The translations under genes were made by a program, and so were the position numbers. Positions 32,258 through 40,413 of a DNA stretch of 56,322 nucleotides are shown one piece after another. Positions within the stretch are counted from its first letter, which is position 1, and every line of letters starts with the position of its first letter. Source of the DNA: Deinococcus radiotolerans (GTDB taxonomy: Bacteria; Deinococcota; Deinococci; Deinococcales; Deinococcaceae); contig NZ_BMPE01000019.1 in NCBI RefSeq assembly GCF_014647435.1, positions 1 through 56,322 of the forward strand, written 5' to 3'. The notes beneath the pieces were generated by a model. The model searched no databases and had not been told where the DNA came from. It saw only the letters and a program-made list of their open reading frames with translations.

Positions 32258-32285
32258 ACTCGACGTTCTGTCTTGCGGGTCGAGT
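32258..32285. promoter_or_regulatory. Inverted repeat between regulator and P450, operator-like
   Basis: ACTCGAC (32258-32264) and GTCGAGT (32279-32285) are perfect complements. The right arm lies in the probable P450 promoter, where TTGCGG (32273-32278) is followed after 18 nt by CACCCT (32297-32302). Confidence 0.5.
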
Positions 32286-32307
32286 TGAGGTGTGGGCACC
32301 CTGGGGC

Positions 32308-33558
32308 ATGACCAGCCCCGTGCCGACCCTGAGCCCCGAGCAGCAGCGTGTGCAGGCGACCGTGCAGGCCCTGTGGCACCCGGACACCCCGCGGGACCCG
32401 TACCCCGCGTACGAGGCGGTGCGCGCCCTGGACGCCAGCGGCGTGGTGCACCCGGCCGGGTGGGGGGCGGCGTTCGCCACGTCGCACGCGCTGAACAGCG
32501 CGGTGCTGCGCTCCCCGGCGGCGCGCAGCGGGGCGATCATCTCGCAGGTGCCGGCCGACACGGCCAGCATTCAGCTGCTGCAACCCATGATGCTGTTCCA
32601 CAACGGCGGGTCGCACGCGCGGCTGCGCGGACTGGTGCAGGCGGCGTTCACGCCGCGCGTGGTCGAGGGGCAGCGCGACCTGATCCGCGCGCAGGTACAC
32701 GCGCTGCTGGACGCGCTGCCCACGGACCGGGAGGTGGATCTGGTGGCGGGGCTGGCCGCACCGCTGCCCGCGCGGGTGATCATGCACATGCTGGGCCTGC
32801 GCGGCGAGGACGAGGCGAAATTCATCCGCTGGACGCAGAGCGTCGCGGACCTGCTGGCCGGGGAGACGAGCAGCCCCGAACTGATGGCCCGCCTGGAGGC
32901 CGACGCTCGCGAGATGCGCGCGTACTTCCGCACGCTGGCGGATGACCTGCGCGCCCACCCGCAGCCGGGCCTGCTGAGCGCCCTGGCCGCCGCCGAGGAC
33001 GGCGGGGAGCGCCTGAGCAGCGAGGAGCTGCTGGCGAACGCAGTCCTGCTCCTCGCCGCAGGACACGAGACGACCAGCAACCTGATTCCCGGGGCGCTGC
33101 TGGAGCTCGCGCGGCAGCCCGGCGCGTGGGCGGCGCTGGTGGCCCGCCCCGACCACCCGAATGTCCCCGACGAGCTGCTGCGCGTGGTGTCCCCCGTGCA
33201 GCTCGACGGGCGCACGCTGGCCGACGCGGTCACGCTGCCCGCGGGCGGGGGCGGCACGGTCACGCTGGGTGCGGGCACGCACGTGCAGACCATGCTGGCC
33301 GCCGCGAACCGCGACCCGGAGGTCTTCCCCCAGCCTGACCGGATCGACTGGGACCGTCCGAACAGCGCCCGGCACCTCGCCTTCGCGGCGGGCCCGCACT
33401 ACTGCCTGGGTGCGCCGCTGGCCCGCCTGGAGATCGCGGAGGTGTTCCGCGCGCTGGCCACTCGCTTCCCGAACCTGCGCGTGACCGACCCGAATCCGCC
33501 CTTCAAGGCGAACCTGATCCTGCGCGGGCCGCGCGAACTGCGCGTGCAGCTGGGCTGA
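32308..33558 (+). CDS. Cytochrome P450
   Basis: The 416-residue soluble bacterial P450 has the I-helix oxygen motif AAGHETTSN, the ExxR motif ELLR and the heme loop FAAGPHYCLGAPLARLE with axial ligand C366. It hydroxylates or otherwise oxidises an unknown small molecule using a ferredoxin/reductase pair not encoded here. One P450 of D. radiodurans is reported to act on carotenoids, and this could be its orthologue; sequence comparison would decide. The ATG is set by CACCCT 5 nt upstream. Confidence 0.93.
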   Translation: MTSPVPTLSPEQQRVQATVQALWHPDTPRDPYPAYEAVRALDASGVVHPAGWGAAFATSHALNSAVLRSPAARSGAIISQVPADTASIQLLQPMMLFHNGGSHARLRGLVQAAFTPRVVEGQRDLIRAQVHALLDALPTDREVDLVAGLAAPLPARVIMHMLGLRGEDEAKFIRWTQSVADLLAGETSSPELMARLEADAREMRAYFRTLADDLRAHPQPGLLSALAAAEDGGERLSSEELLANAVLLLAAGHETTSNLIPGALLELARQPGAWAALVARPDHPNVPDELLRVVSPVQLDGRTLADAVTLPAGGGGTVTLGAGTHVQTMLAAANRDPEVFPQPDRIDWDRPNSARHLAFAAGPHYCLGAPLARLEIAEVFRALATRFPNLRVTDPNPPFKANLILRGPRELRVQLG

Positions 33559-33610
33559 ACCGGCCGCAGGGCTGCGTTATTCGGCGGATGTTCCCCTGAC
33601 CGGCCGCCCG

Positions 33611-33616
33611 TACGCT
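33611..33616 (+). promoter_or_regulatory. -10 box of the methyltransferase gene
   Basis: TACGCT lies 5 nt before the ATG at 33622. Confidence 0.55.
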
Positions 33617-33621
33617 GGGGC

Positions 33622-34470
33622 ATGACGGACGCACGGGACGGCAGCGGTCAGGGCGGCGCGCACGCGGGCATCGGCATGTATAACGCGCAGGACCGCGAAC
33701 ATGACCGCCTGACGCGCGGGCTGGGCCTGATCGAGTTCACCCGGACGCTGGAGCTGCTGGGCCTGCTGCTGCCCCCCGGGCCCGCCGTGCTCGCGGATAT
33801 CGGGGCGGGCACCGGCGTGTACGCCCGTGAACTCCTGACCGCCGGGTACGAGGTGCACGCGCTGGACGCCACGCCCGGCCACGTGGCGCGGCTGCGGGTG
33901 GATCCCACCCTGGAGCGCCTGAGTTCCGTGACGCTGGGGGACGCCCGCGCGCTGCCCTACCCGGACGCCAGCGTGGACGCGGCGCTGCTGCTGGGGCCGC
34001 TGTACCACCTGACCGACCCGCGTGACCGGGCCCGCGCGCTGGCGGAGGCGGCGCGCGTCCTGCGGCCCGGCGGGGTGCTGCTGGCCGCCGCGATCACCCG
34101 CGCCGCCGATATCGCCGGGGACTTCGTCCGGGGCGGCGCCGAGCTGGATGAAGCGTATGCCCGGCCCATCCGCGAGCACACGTACCGCACCGGCGTGCAC
34201 CGCAACCCGGAGGGTCAGCGTGGGCACTTCACGGACGCGTACTGTCACCACCCGCACGAACTGGCGGGCGAGCTGAGCGGCGCGGGCTTCCGGGACGTCA
34301 GCGTGTACGCCGTCGAGGGCGTGGCCGCGCTGCTGCGCGACCCGGACGGGGCCATGCGGGACCCGCAGCGGCGTGAAGGCATCCTGCGCGCGCTGCGCCT
34401 CACCGAGCGCGACCCGGCGCTGCTGGGCGTCAGCCCGCACCTGCTGGGGGCCGGGGTCAGGGCGGGTTGA
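33622..34470 (+). CDS. Class I SAM-dependent methyltransferase
   Basis: The 282-residue product has the SAM-binding motif I ADIGAGTGVYA, an acidic residue at the end of strand 2 (VHALD), motif post-II LGDARALPYPDASVDAALLLGPLYHL, and RVLRPGG as motif III. The substrate is unknown; the Trp-poor C-terminal part may select it. Its 3' end overlaps that of the convergent gene at 34457 by 14 nt. Confidence 0.9.
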   Translation: MTDARDGSGQGGAHAGIGMYNAQDREHDRLTRGLGLIEFTRTLELLGLLLPPGPAVLADIGAGTGVYARELLTAGYEVHALDATPGHVARLRVDPTLERLSSVTLGDARALPYPDASVDAALLLGPLYHLTDPRDRARALAEAARVLRPGGVLLAAAITRAADIAGDFVRGGAELDEAYARPIREHTYRTGVHRNPEGQRGHFTDAYCHHPHELAGELSGAGFRDVSVYAVEGVAALLRDPDGAMRDPQRREGILRALRLTERDPALLGVSPHLLGAGVRAG

Positions 34471-34999
34471 CCGGCTCGATCCAGAACACGCCGCCCAGGC
34501 CCAGCCGGGGCGCGAGGTGCAGGGTGCTGCCGTCCACGTGCAGCCGCGCGGGCAGGCCCGGACCGGGGGCGTAGGCGCTCAGGAGGCCGTAGTGCTGCTC
34601 CTGGGCACTGAATTCAAAGCCGATGACCGGCAGGCCCGCGCTGAACAGGCGGTCCAGGTGCGCGGTCATGGGGACGTGCAGGTGCGGGCCCCAGCGGCCC
34701 CGGGCGCGCAGCGGCAGGTGCTGGGCGTGCAGGTGGGCGTTCAGGCCGGTCAGCCACGCCCAGGGCCACGTGGCGCGCGGCCCCTGCGGCCCGGGCACAC
34801 GGAAGGCGCCCTGCGCGGCGGCAAGCTGTTCGGCCAGCGCGTCCCGGTCGGGCATGGGCACGCCCAGCCGCTCGGCGTGGAAGCGCAGCAGGCACGCGGC
34901 ACTCAGTGCGCCGCAGCCGACCAGTCCGCCGCGCCACTGGGCCTGGTTCCCGTCCCGCTGCGGGAGGGGTCCGGGGAACGCGCGCCAGTCAGGGGTCAT
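34457..34999 (-). CDS. Putative C39/papain-like cysteine peptidase fold protein
   Basis: The 180-residue product shows VGCGALSAACLLRFH, resembling the C-G-x-x-(S/A) nucleophile helix of C39-like peptidases. HYGLLSAY resembles the catalytic histidine strand, and WIEP the final strand. This is a motif-level guess. No signal peptide is visible. TACCCT (35006-35011) lies 6 nt before the ATG at 34999, against an alternative ATG at 35032. Confidence 0.68.
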   Translation of the reverse strand: MTPDWRAFPGPLPQRDGNQAQWRGGLVGCGALSAACLLRFHAERLGVPMPDRDALAEQLAAAQGAFRVPGPQGPRATWPWAWLTGLNAHLHAQHLPLRARGRWGPHLHVPMTAHLDRLFSAGLPVIGFEFSAQEQHYGLLSAYAPGPGLPARLHVDGSTLHLAPRLGLGGVFWIEPVNPP

Positions 35000-35005
35000 G
35001 CCGTC

Positions 35006-35011
35006 AGGGTA
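35006..35011 (-). promoter_or_regulatory. -10 box of the C39-like gene
   Basis: TACCCT on the minus strand lies 6 nt before the ATG at 34999. Confidence 0.55.
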
Positions 35012-35054
35012 ACGGTAGGCCAGTCGCGTCATGCGTGAGCCACGCGGCGCCCCG

Positions 35055-35060
35055 TAGCGT
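35055..35060 (+). promoter_or_regulatory. -10 box of the phosphotransferase-fold gene
   Basis: TAGCGT lies 6 nt before the ATG at 35067. Confidence 0.6.
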
Positions 35061-35066
35061 GCGGGC

Positions 35067-36083
35067 ATGACCCCTGCCCTGTCCACCGATCAGGCCATGA
35101 CGCACTGGGCTGCCCAGCAGCTGCTGACCCTGAACCGCACGCCCCTGCCTAACCCGGAGGTCATTCACGAGCGGCCGTGGTCCACGGTGTGGCGCTTTGA
35201 CACGGCGGGCGGCGCGGCGTTCCTGAAGCGGACCGTGCCGGTCTTCGCGCATGAGGTGCCCCTCACGGCGTTCCTGGCGGCGCAGTTCCCGGGGCAGGTG
35301 CCGGGCGTGCTGGGCAGCGACCCGGAGCGGCGGGCGCTGCTGCTGGAGGACGCGGGTACCGCCCTGCGCCACGCCCACCCGGCCGACGCGGATGGCGGCG
35401 CGGCGCTGCTGCGCGCCTGGGAGGGCATCTGGCCGCAGCTGGCGGAGCTGCAACTGGCCTGCGCCGCGCACGTGCAGACGCTGCTGGCGGTGGGCGTGCC
35501 GGACCGCCGCCCCGGCACGCTGGCGGCGCGGTTCGGGACGCTGCTGGCCGACCGGGCAGCCCTCCTGGTGGACCAGCCGGATTCGCTGACCGCGCAGGAC
35601 GTGGAACGCGCGCACACGCTGCTGCCGCGCCTGAACGCACTGGCGGCGGAACTTGACGCGTTCGGGCTGCCGCACACGCTGCACCACGATGACTTTCATG
35701 ACGGGAACGTCTTCATGCGCGGCGGCGCGGCCCGGCTGGCCGACTGGGCCGAGAGTGCCGTGACCAGTCCGCTGTGCACGCTGACGGTGGGCCTGCGTGG
35801 CCTGCAGTACCGCCTGAACCTGCCGGACGGCGACCCGCGCCTGACCCGCGTGACGGACGCGTACCTGGAACCCTTCCGCGTGCGGCTGGGCGGGACGGAC
35901 CTGCGGCGGGCGGCGGATCTCGCGCAGCGGGTGGGGCGGGCCCTGCGGGCGCTGACCTGGGCGGACGCGCTGCGGGACCTCCCGCTGGAGGTGCGGGCGG
36001 CGGAGGCGGACGCGGTGCCCGGCTGGGTGGGCCTGTGGCTGGACGGCATGGATGAGGCGCGGCCCGTGGGGAACCTCGCGTGA
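35067..36083 (+). CDS. Aminoglycoside-phosphotransferase-family kinase
   Basis: The 338-residue product has the APH catalytic loop H207-x-D209-x4-N214 (HHDDFHDGN) and the metal-binding D226 (LADWAES, in place of the more usual IDW). An N-lobe lysine is probable in FLKRTVPVF. The family phosphorylates antibiotics, sugars or amino alcohols; resistance cannot be assumed. The next gene, a methyltransferase, overlaps its stop (GTGA), so the two are coupled. Confidence 0.86.
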   Translation: MTPALSTDQAMTHWAAQQLLTLNRTPLPNPEVIHERPWSTVWRFDTAGGAAFLKRTVPVFAHEVPLTAFLAAQFPGQVPGVLGSDPERRALLLEDAGTALRHAHPADADGGAALLRAWEGIWPQLAELQLACAAHVQTLLAVGVPDRRPGTLAARFGTLLADRAALLVDQPDSLTAQDVERAHTLLPRLNALAAELDAFGLPHTLHHDDFHDGNVFMRGGAARLADWAESAVTSPLCTLTVGLRGLQYRLNLPDGDPRLTRVTDAYLEPFRVRLGGTDLRRAADLAQRVGRALRALTWADALRDLPLEVRAAEADAVPGWVGLWLDGMDEARPVGNLA

Positions 36084-36736
36084 ACGCGCCGCATTCCCGC
36101 GCGTGGTACGCGCAGCTGGCCCGCGGGCTGGGTGGGTACCGGCACGCCTGGGCGCGGGTGCTGGACGGCCCGGACCCGGAGCTGACGTTTGACGCGCTGC
36201 TCGCCGAGCGGCTGGGGCCGGACGTGCGGGTGCTGGAGGCCGGGTGCGGGCACGGGCCGGACGCGGCGCGCTTCGGCTCCGGGGCCGCGCGCTGGGCGGC
36301 GTTCGACGCGGTGCCGGAACTGGTGGCGCAGGTCCGCGTGAACGCCCCGCATGCGGACGTGCACGAGTGGAACGCGAAGGGTGAGGTACCAGAGCCGCTG
36401 CTGGGCCCCTTCGACCTGATCGTGTCGCGGCGCGGGCCGACGTCGGTGATCCTGCGCCTGCCGGAACTCGCGGCGCCCGGTGCGGAGTTTCTATACGTGG
36501 GGCCGCGCCTGGACGTGCCGCAGGTGCCCGCACGGCTCTCGGCGGTGGGCTGGGAGGTGCGGGGCGAGTGGCGGGTCAGCGTGCGGGCGCGCGTGCCGAG
36601 CCGCGCGGACTGGGCGACCCGCTGCGAATGGACGAACGAGCCGGAGCGGGTGCCCGAGTGGGACGCGCACGCCCGGGCAGATGGTCTCCCCTACCGGGAG
36701 GAACGGTACGTGGTGCTGGCGTCAAAGCGGTCGTAG
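36080..36736 (+). CDS. SAM-dependent methyltransferase coupled to the APH-like gene
   Basis: The 218-residue product has motif [13 protein letters not shown] and the strand [18 protein letters not shown]. It is a class I methyltransferase fold with an unknown substrate, perhaps the product of the coupled kinase. It begins with GTG overlapping the previous stop. Its 3' end overlaps truA on the other strand by 46 nt. Confidence 0.86.
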   Translation: MNAPHSRAWYAQLARGLGGYRHAWARVLDGPDPELTFDALLAERLGPDVRVLEAGCGHGPDAARFGSGAARWAAFDAVPELVAQVRVNAPHADVHEWNAKGEVPEPLLGPFDLIVSRRGPTSVILRLPELAAPGAEFLYVGPRLDVPQVPARLSAVGWEVRGEWRVSVRARVPSRADWATRCEWTNEPERVPEWDAHARADGLPYREERYVVLASKRS

Positions 36737-37521
36737 CGCGTGCCCGTGAAGGACAGGCCGTGCGCGGGGACATTCGCGCCCGCCTGCGACCGCTGCCGCG
36801 AGTGCAGGATGTCGGCCGCCTGCTCGGGGCTCAGGCGGCCCTGCCCGGCCAGCAGGAGCGTGCCCACCAAGCCGCGCACCATGTGCCGCAGGAAACTCTC
36901 GCCGTGCACGTGAACCTCCCAGATCATGGGCCCGGGCTGCACGCGCAGCACCCGCAGGTCCCGCACGGTCTGACGGTCCTCCTGCGTGGCGAACGCCGCG
37001 AAGTCGTGCGTGCCGGTCAGCGCAGCGGCGGCGGCATTCATGCCACCTGGGTCCAGCGGGTGCGGAACGTGCAGTGCGCGCCCATGCCACAGCGGGTGCC
37101 GCTGCGGGTGGGCCAGCAGGCGGTACACGTACTGCCGCTCGGTGCAGGAGAAGCGCGCGTGGAAGCCTGCCGGGGCGTCCTCAGCCTGCAGGACGGCCAC
37201 CGTGGGCGGCAGGTGGGCGTTCAGCGCGCGGGCCAGTTTCGGGGTGGGCACGCGAAAGGTGTCCGGGACGTCCACGTGCGCGGGCATCGCTTCGGCGTGC
37301 ACGCCCGCGTCGGTGCGTCCAGCCGCGACCGGGCGGAACGCCGTGGCACCCAGCCGCGCGAAGGCGTCATGCAGGGTGTCCTGCACGCTCGGCACGCCCG
37401 GCTGGGACTGCCACCCGGCGAACGGTGCGCCGTCCCACGCGACGCTCAGGCGCAGGCGGCGGTGCCCGGCGGGCGGCTGGTAGTCCGGGCGCGGGTCTGG
37501 GTGGTCGGGGCGCTCGGTCAT
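36691..37521 (-). CDS. truA: tRNA pseudouridine synthase A
   Basis: This enzyme forms pseudouridine at positions 38-40 of the tRNA anticodon arm. The 276-residue product has the catalytic D71 in [10 protein letters not shown]. It also has [15 protein letters not shown] near the start, [14 protein letters not shown] in the middle and [15 protein letters not shown] near the end. TACCCT (37530-37535) lies 8 nt before the ATG. The last 15 codons overlap the convergent methyltransferase gene. Confidence 0.95.
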   Translation of the reverse strand: MTERPDHPDPRPDYQPPAGHRRLRLSVAWDGAPFAGWQSQPGVPSVQDTLHDAFARLGATAFRPVAAGRTDAGVHAEAMPAHVDVPDTFRVPTPKLARALNAHLPPTVAVLQAEDAPAGFHARFSCTERQYVYRLLAHPQRHPLWHGRALHVPHPLDPGGMNAAAAALTGTHDFAAFATQEDRQTVRDLRVLRVQPGPMIWEVHVHGESFLRHMVRGLVGTLLLAGQGRLSPEQAADILHSRQRSQAGANVPAHGLSFTGTRYDRFDASTTYRSSR

Positions 37522-37652
37522 GCCTTTACAGGGTAAGGAGCGGGGCGGGGCGGATGCAACGCGCGCCCGGCCCGGCTGGCCCGGCGGCCCCCGGCGGGGG
37601 CACCGGGAAGGTCCGGGCGGGCTTTCTCACGGCCCGGACGGGAGCGGGTCGG

Positions 37653-37658
37653 TATGCT
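37653..37658 (+). promoter_or_regulatory. -10 box of the LysM/M23 gene
   Basis: TATGCT lies 8 nt before the ATG at 37667. Confidence 0.55.
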
Positions 37659-37666
37659 GCGCGGCA

Positions 37667-38518
37667 ATGGGCGTGCGGATGTGGATGAGGGGAGCGCTGC
37701 TGGGCGCGGCGCTGGCAGCAGGCTGGACGGGCGCCGGGCTGGCCGGATCGTACCGGGTGAAGGCCGGGGAGACCCTGAGCGGTATCGCCGCGCGCGCGGG
37801 CGTGAGCGTGGCGCAGCTGCGCGCCGCGAATCCCCGCCTGAAGAACGCGGACGTGGTGCAGGCCGGGTGGGTGCTAACCGTACCGCAGGCGGCCCGCGCG
37901 ACCGCGACCAACGCGCCGGTCAGGACCGGTACGTACACCGTGAAGGCCGGTGAGAACCTCACGGTGATCGCGCAGAGATTCGGGCTGAGCCTGACGCAAC
38001 TCGTGAACGCCAACCCCCAGTACCGGGGTGGGAAGGCCGTGTGGGCGGGCGCGAAACTGATCATTCCGCCGCGCACCGCGTCCGCCACGGCGCGCACCCC
38101 GGTGACAGTCCGGGCGACCGGGAGCCGTCCGGGCCGCTGGGCGTGGCCGCTGCCCGGGTACCACGCCATCAGCAGCGATTACGGCGAGCGCGTGCTCGAC
38201 GGTGACCCCGAGATGCATTACGGCGTGGACATCGTCGCGCCCGAGGGCACCCCGGTGCGCGCCGCGCGTTCGGGCCGCGTGCTGGAATCCCGCGCGGACT
38301 ACGAGCGCGGCTGGGGCTGGACGGTCGTGCTGGAACACCCGGACGGCTGGATCACCCGCTACGCGCACCTCAGCGCCACGCTCGTGAAGGCCGGGGAACT
38401 GGTCGTGCAGGGTCAGCCGGTGGGGCGGGTCGGGAACACAGGCCGCAGCACGGGCACGCACCTGCACTTCGGCACGTACCTCCGCTGGGATCCGCGCGAC
38501 CCGCTGAGCCTGTACTGA
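37667..38518 (+). CDS. Secreted LysM/M23 peptidoglycan endopeptidase
   Basis: The 283-residue product has a signal peptide (1-27), two LysM domains (about 29-73 and 89-134) and a C-terminal M23 domain. In the M23 domain the zinc and catalytic residues H184 and D188 (HYGVD) and H265/H267 (THLHFG) are intact, as is RYAHLS. It should bind and cut cell-wall peptide cross-links, or activate other hydrolases. Internal ATGs four and six codons later are possible starts. Confidence 0.92.
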   Translation: MGVRMWMRGALLGAALAAGWTGAGLAGSYRVKAGETLSGIAARAGVSVAQLRAANPRLKNADVVQAGWVLTVPQAARATATNAPVRTGTYTVKAGENLTVIAQRFGLSLTQLVNANPQYRGGKAVWAGAKLIIPPRTASATARTPVTVRATGSRPGRWAWPLPGYHAISSDYGERVLDGDPEMHYGVDIVAPEGTPVRAARSGRVLESRADYERGWGWTVVLEHPDGWITRYAHLSATLVKAGELVVQGQPVGRVGNTGRSTGTHLHFGTYLRWDPRDPLSLY

Positions 38519-38551
38519 GGCCCGGGCGCACCTGATGCACAGGCCCCGCAG

Positions 38552-38779
38552 ATGAACGTGCACTACGCCGAGGGGAAGGGCGCAGCCGCCCGCGCCGCCC
38601 TGCACGCTTTCCTGAACGCCCTGCCGGGACGCCCGGGGTTCCTGGGCGCGGAATTGCTCCTCTCCCCCGAGCAGCCGGAGCTGACGCTGGTGGCGAGCCG
38701 CTGGGCGGGCGAGGTGCCGCCGCTGCCGGTGCCGCCGGGTGCGCGGGCCTGGACGTTCCAGGTGCAGGCCAACCGGTAG
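38552..38779 (+). CDS. ABM-like (antibiotic biosynthesis monooxygenase fold) protein
   Basis: The 75-residue product fits the small ferredoxin-like ABM fold, with GRPGFLGAELLLSPEQPELTLVASRW matching its central beta-hairpin. Family members are monooxygenases or heme-degrading enzymes, but many have no known activity. It lies 33 nt after the M23 gene and may share its transcript. Confidence 0.65.
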   Translation: MNVHYAEGKGAAARAALHAFLNALPGRPGFLGAELLLSPEQPELTLVASRWAGEVPPLPVPPGARAWTFQVQANR

Positions 38780-38820
38780 CAGCCCGCGAGACGAGGGGCA
38801 GAGGCCGTGGTCATCTCACC

Positions 38821-38866
38821 TTGCATTCCGATGGACCTCGGATTACGATGCAATTAACTCAGCATC
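38821..38866 (+). promoter_or_regulatory. Promoter and operator of the PadR operon
   Basis: TTGCAT (38821-38826), a 17-nt spacer and TACGAT (38844-38849). The inverted repeat GATGC-N10-GCATC (38847-38866) overlaps the -10 box and resembles PadR sites, suggesting autoregulation. Confidence 0.7.
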
Positions 38867-38905
38867 GCCAGCCGAGGTCACCCCCGTGACCCCGCAAGGA
38901 GCCCC

Positions 38906-39235
38906 ATGGACGCCCAGCAGCTCAAAGGCCACCTCGACCTCCTCCTCCTCGCCACCCTCGAACGCGGCCCCCGCTACGGCGGCCAGATCATCGCCGACGT
39001 CCAGGCCAGCACCGACGGCTACTTCACCATGCGCGAAGGCACCCTCTACCCCGCCCTCCACCGCCTCGAAAAACAGGGCTTCATCCACGGCGAATTCCAG
39101 ACCCTCCCCCGCGGCGGCAGCCCCGTCAAGGTCTACACCCTCACCCCCACCGGCAAAACTGAACTGAACGCCCAACGCGAGAAATACGACCGCTTCACCC
39201 GCGCCGTCCGCGGCGTCATCGGCGGGCAGGCATGA
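38906..39235 (+). CDS. PadR family transcription regulator
   Basis: The 109-residue product is a compact PadR winged helix. It shows LLLATLERGPRYGGQIIADV, EGTLYPALHRLEKQGFIHGEF and the wing KVYTLTPTGKTEL. PadR proteins are usually repressors released by small molecules, or by control of a paired membrane protein. An SD (AAGGAG) precedes the ATG. Its stop overlaps the next gene (ATGA), and the three genes form one operon. Confidence 0.95.
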   Translation: MDAQQLKGHLDLLLLATLERGPRYGGQIIADVQASTDGYFTMREGTLYPALHRLEKQGFIHGEFQTLPRGGSPVKVYTLTPTGKTELNAQREKYDRFTRAVRGVIGGQA

Positions 39236-40413
39236 CCCGCGACCAGTTCATCCGCCGCGCCACGCGCGGCCTGTGGGGCCAGAAGAAACGCGCCACGGCC
39301 CTGGAACTGCGCGGCGCCATTGAGGACAAGATCTACCGCCACCAGCTCTGCGGCATGAATGCCGCTGACGCTGAACGGGCCGCGCTGCGCGACCTGGGCA
39401 GTCCCCACGCCATCGCCCGCGACCTGAACCGCGTCCATACCGCACCCGCCGCCATCCGGGCCACCCTCCTGCTGGGTGTGGCAGGCCTGCTGGGAATGCA
39501 GGCAGTCGCGCAGGTTGCCTCCATCCGGACGGCCGTCAGTCCGGAATCACTCCAGACCAGTTGCATCCTGCCCAGCGAGACCGAGATCCGGGCCATGAGC
39601 ACAACTGATCAGGCCCGGATGCGCCAGGCCATTGCGGAACAAGGCGGCCCGGCCGGCTATCTCGCCGCGTGCCAAAAGGACATCACCCAGTCCGGCGGGT
39701 TTGCCCTACTCCGCGTCAAGGACGTCTTGGACGCCCTCAAGGCTGGCGGCGTCGACATCGGCGATCAGACCGACACCAGTACCGCTTCGTTCACGGCCCC
39801 GCTGATCGCCTACATCGATCACACCCCTGGGCCGCTCTACTCCACAACGGACATCGGCGGCGAACGGTACATCGGCGGCAGCGACCTCATTGCCTTCCTG
39901 CGCCTCTCGACTGATCTGCCGCTTCGCCTGACTGGCCTGCGCAATCCCGTCCTACAGATCGGCACGGTCAAACTCCAGCTGGGCACGCCAGCCGTGCCAC
40001 TGCTGACGACCAACCTCGTTGCTGGCGTCATCATGCGGGGCGGCCCCTTCGACCTGCCTCGTCCCGGTGACATGCTCGACTCAGACCGGCTCCCCCCTGA
40101 CGCACCGCGCCTCGCTGTACCTGGACAGGACGGCGACCTGTACGCCGTGATCCAGAACTTCGAACGCCTCAAGGGACATGCCGGCGAGATGCTATTGGTT
40201 CGGGCCCGCAAGGCCGGCGCGATCTCCATTGCCTTTGAGAGCGTCTCACCAGCCCCGCGCACCGTCACAAGTCTCGCGGAATTGAATGCCGCCACCGCTA
40301 AGCGCGAGAACGCCGTGATGGTATACCGCGTAAACGCCACCGACCTGCAGCGCCTCTCCTTCGCGCAGGTGCCCGCTGGCCAGCTCCGCCTGCTGCCCAG
40401 GGGGAAACGATGA
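39232..40413 (+). CDS. Membrane protein with N-terminal HAAS-like domain, paralogue A
   Basis: The 393-residue product has a charged, helical cytoplasmic N-terminus (1-70; GLWGQKKR ... ALRDLGSPHAIARDLNRVH). This resembles the HAAS/permease-prefix domain that often accompanies PadR. One transmembrane helix follows (about 75-95), then a ~300-residue outer region with C111 and C145. The outer region has no recognised domain and ends with an ALDH-unlike repeat of short strands. The start overlaps the PadR stop. The next gene is a tandem paralogue whose first 273 nt are about 92% identical. Confidence 0.85.
   Translation: MTRDQFIRRATRGLWGQKKRATALELRGAIEDKIYRHQLCGMNAADAERAALRDLGSPHAIARDLNRVHTAPAAIRATLLLGVAGLLGMQAVAQVASIRTAVSPESLQTSCILPSETEIRAMSTTDQARMRQAIAEQGGPAGYLAACQKDITQSGGFALLRVKDVLDALKAGGVDIGDQTDTSTASFTAPLIAYIDHTPGPLYSTTDIGGERYIGGSDLIAFLRLSTDLPLRLTGLRNPVLQIGTVKLQLGTPAVPLLTTNLVAGVIMRGGPFDLPRPGDMLDSDRLPPDAPRLAVPGQDGDLYAVIQNFERLKGHAGEMLLVRARKAGAISIAFESVSPAPRTVTSLAELNAATAKRENAVMVYRVNATDLQRLSFAQVPAGQLRLLPRGKR
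39241..39513 (+). repeat. Direct repeat copy 1, 5' part of paralogue A
   Basis: This 273-nt stretch aligns without gaps to 40422-40694, with about 23 mismatches by my count. The similarity falls sharply just after the predicted transmembrane helix. Confidence 0.9.

Noticed and set aside
32308..33558. Naming the P450 as the carotenoid hydroxylase
   Set aside because: Only general P450 motifs are visible and no carotenoid gene is nearby.
35067..36083. Calling the APH-fold protein an antibiotic-resistance gene
   Set aside because: The fold includes many metabolic kinases, and no subfamily motif for a drug is visible.
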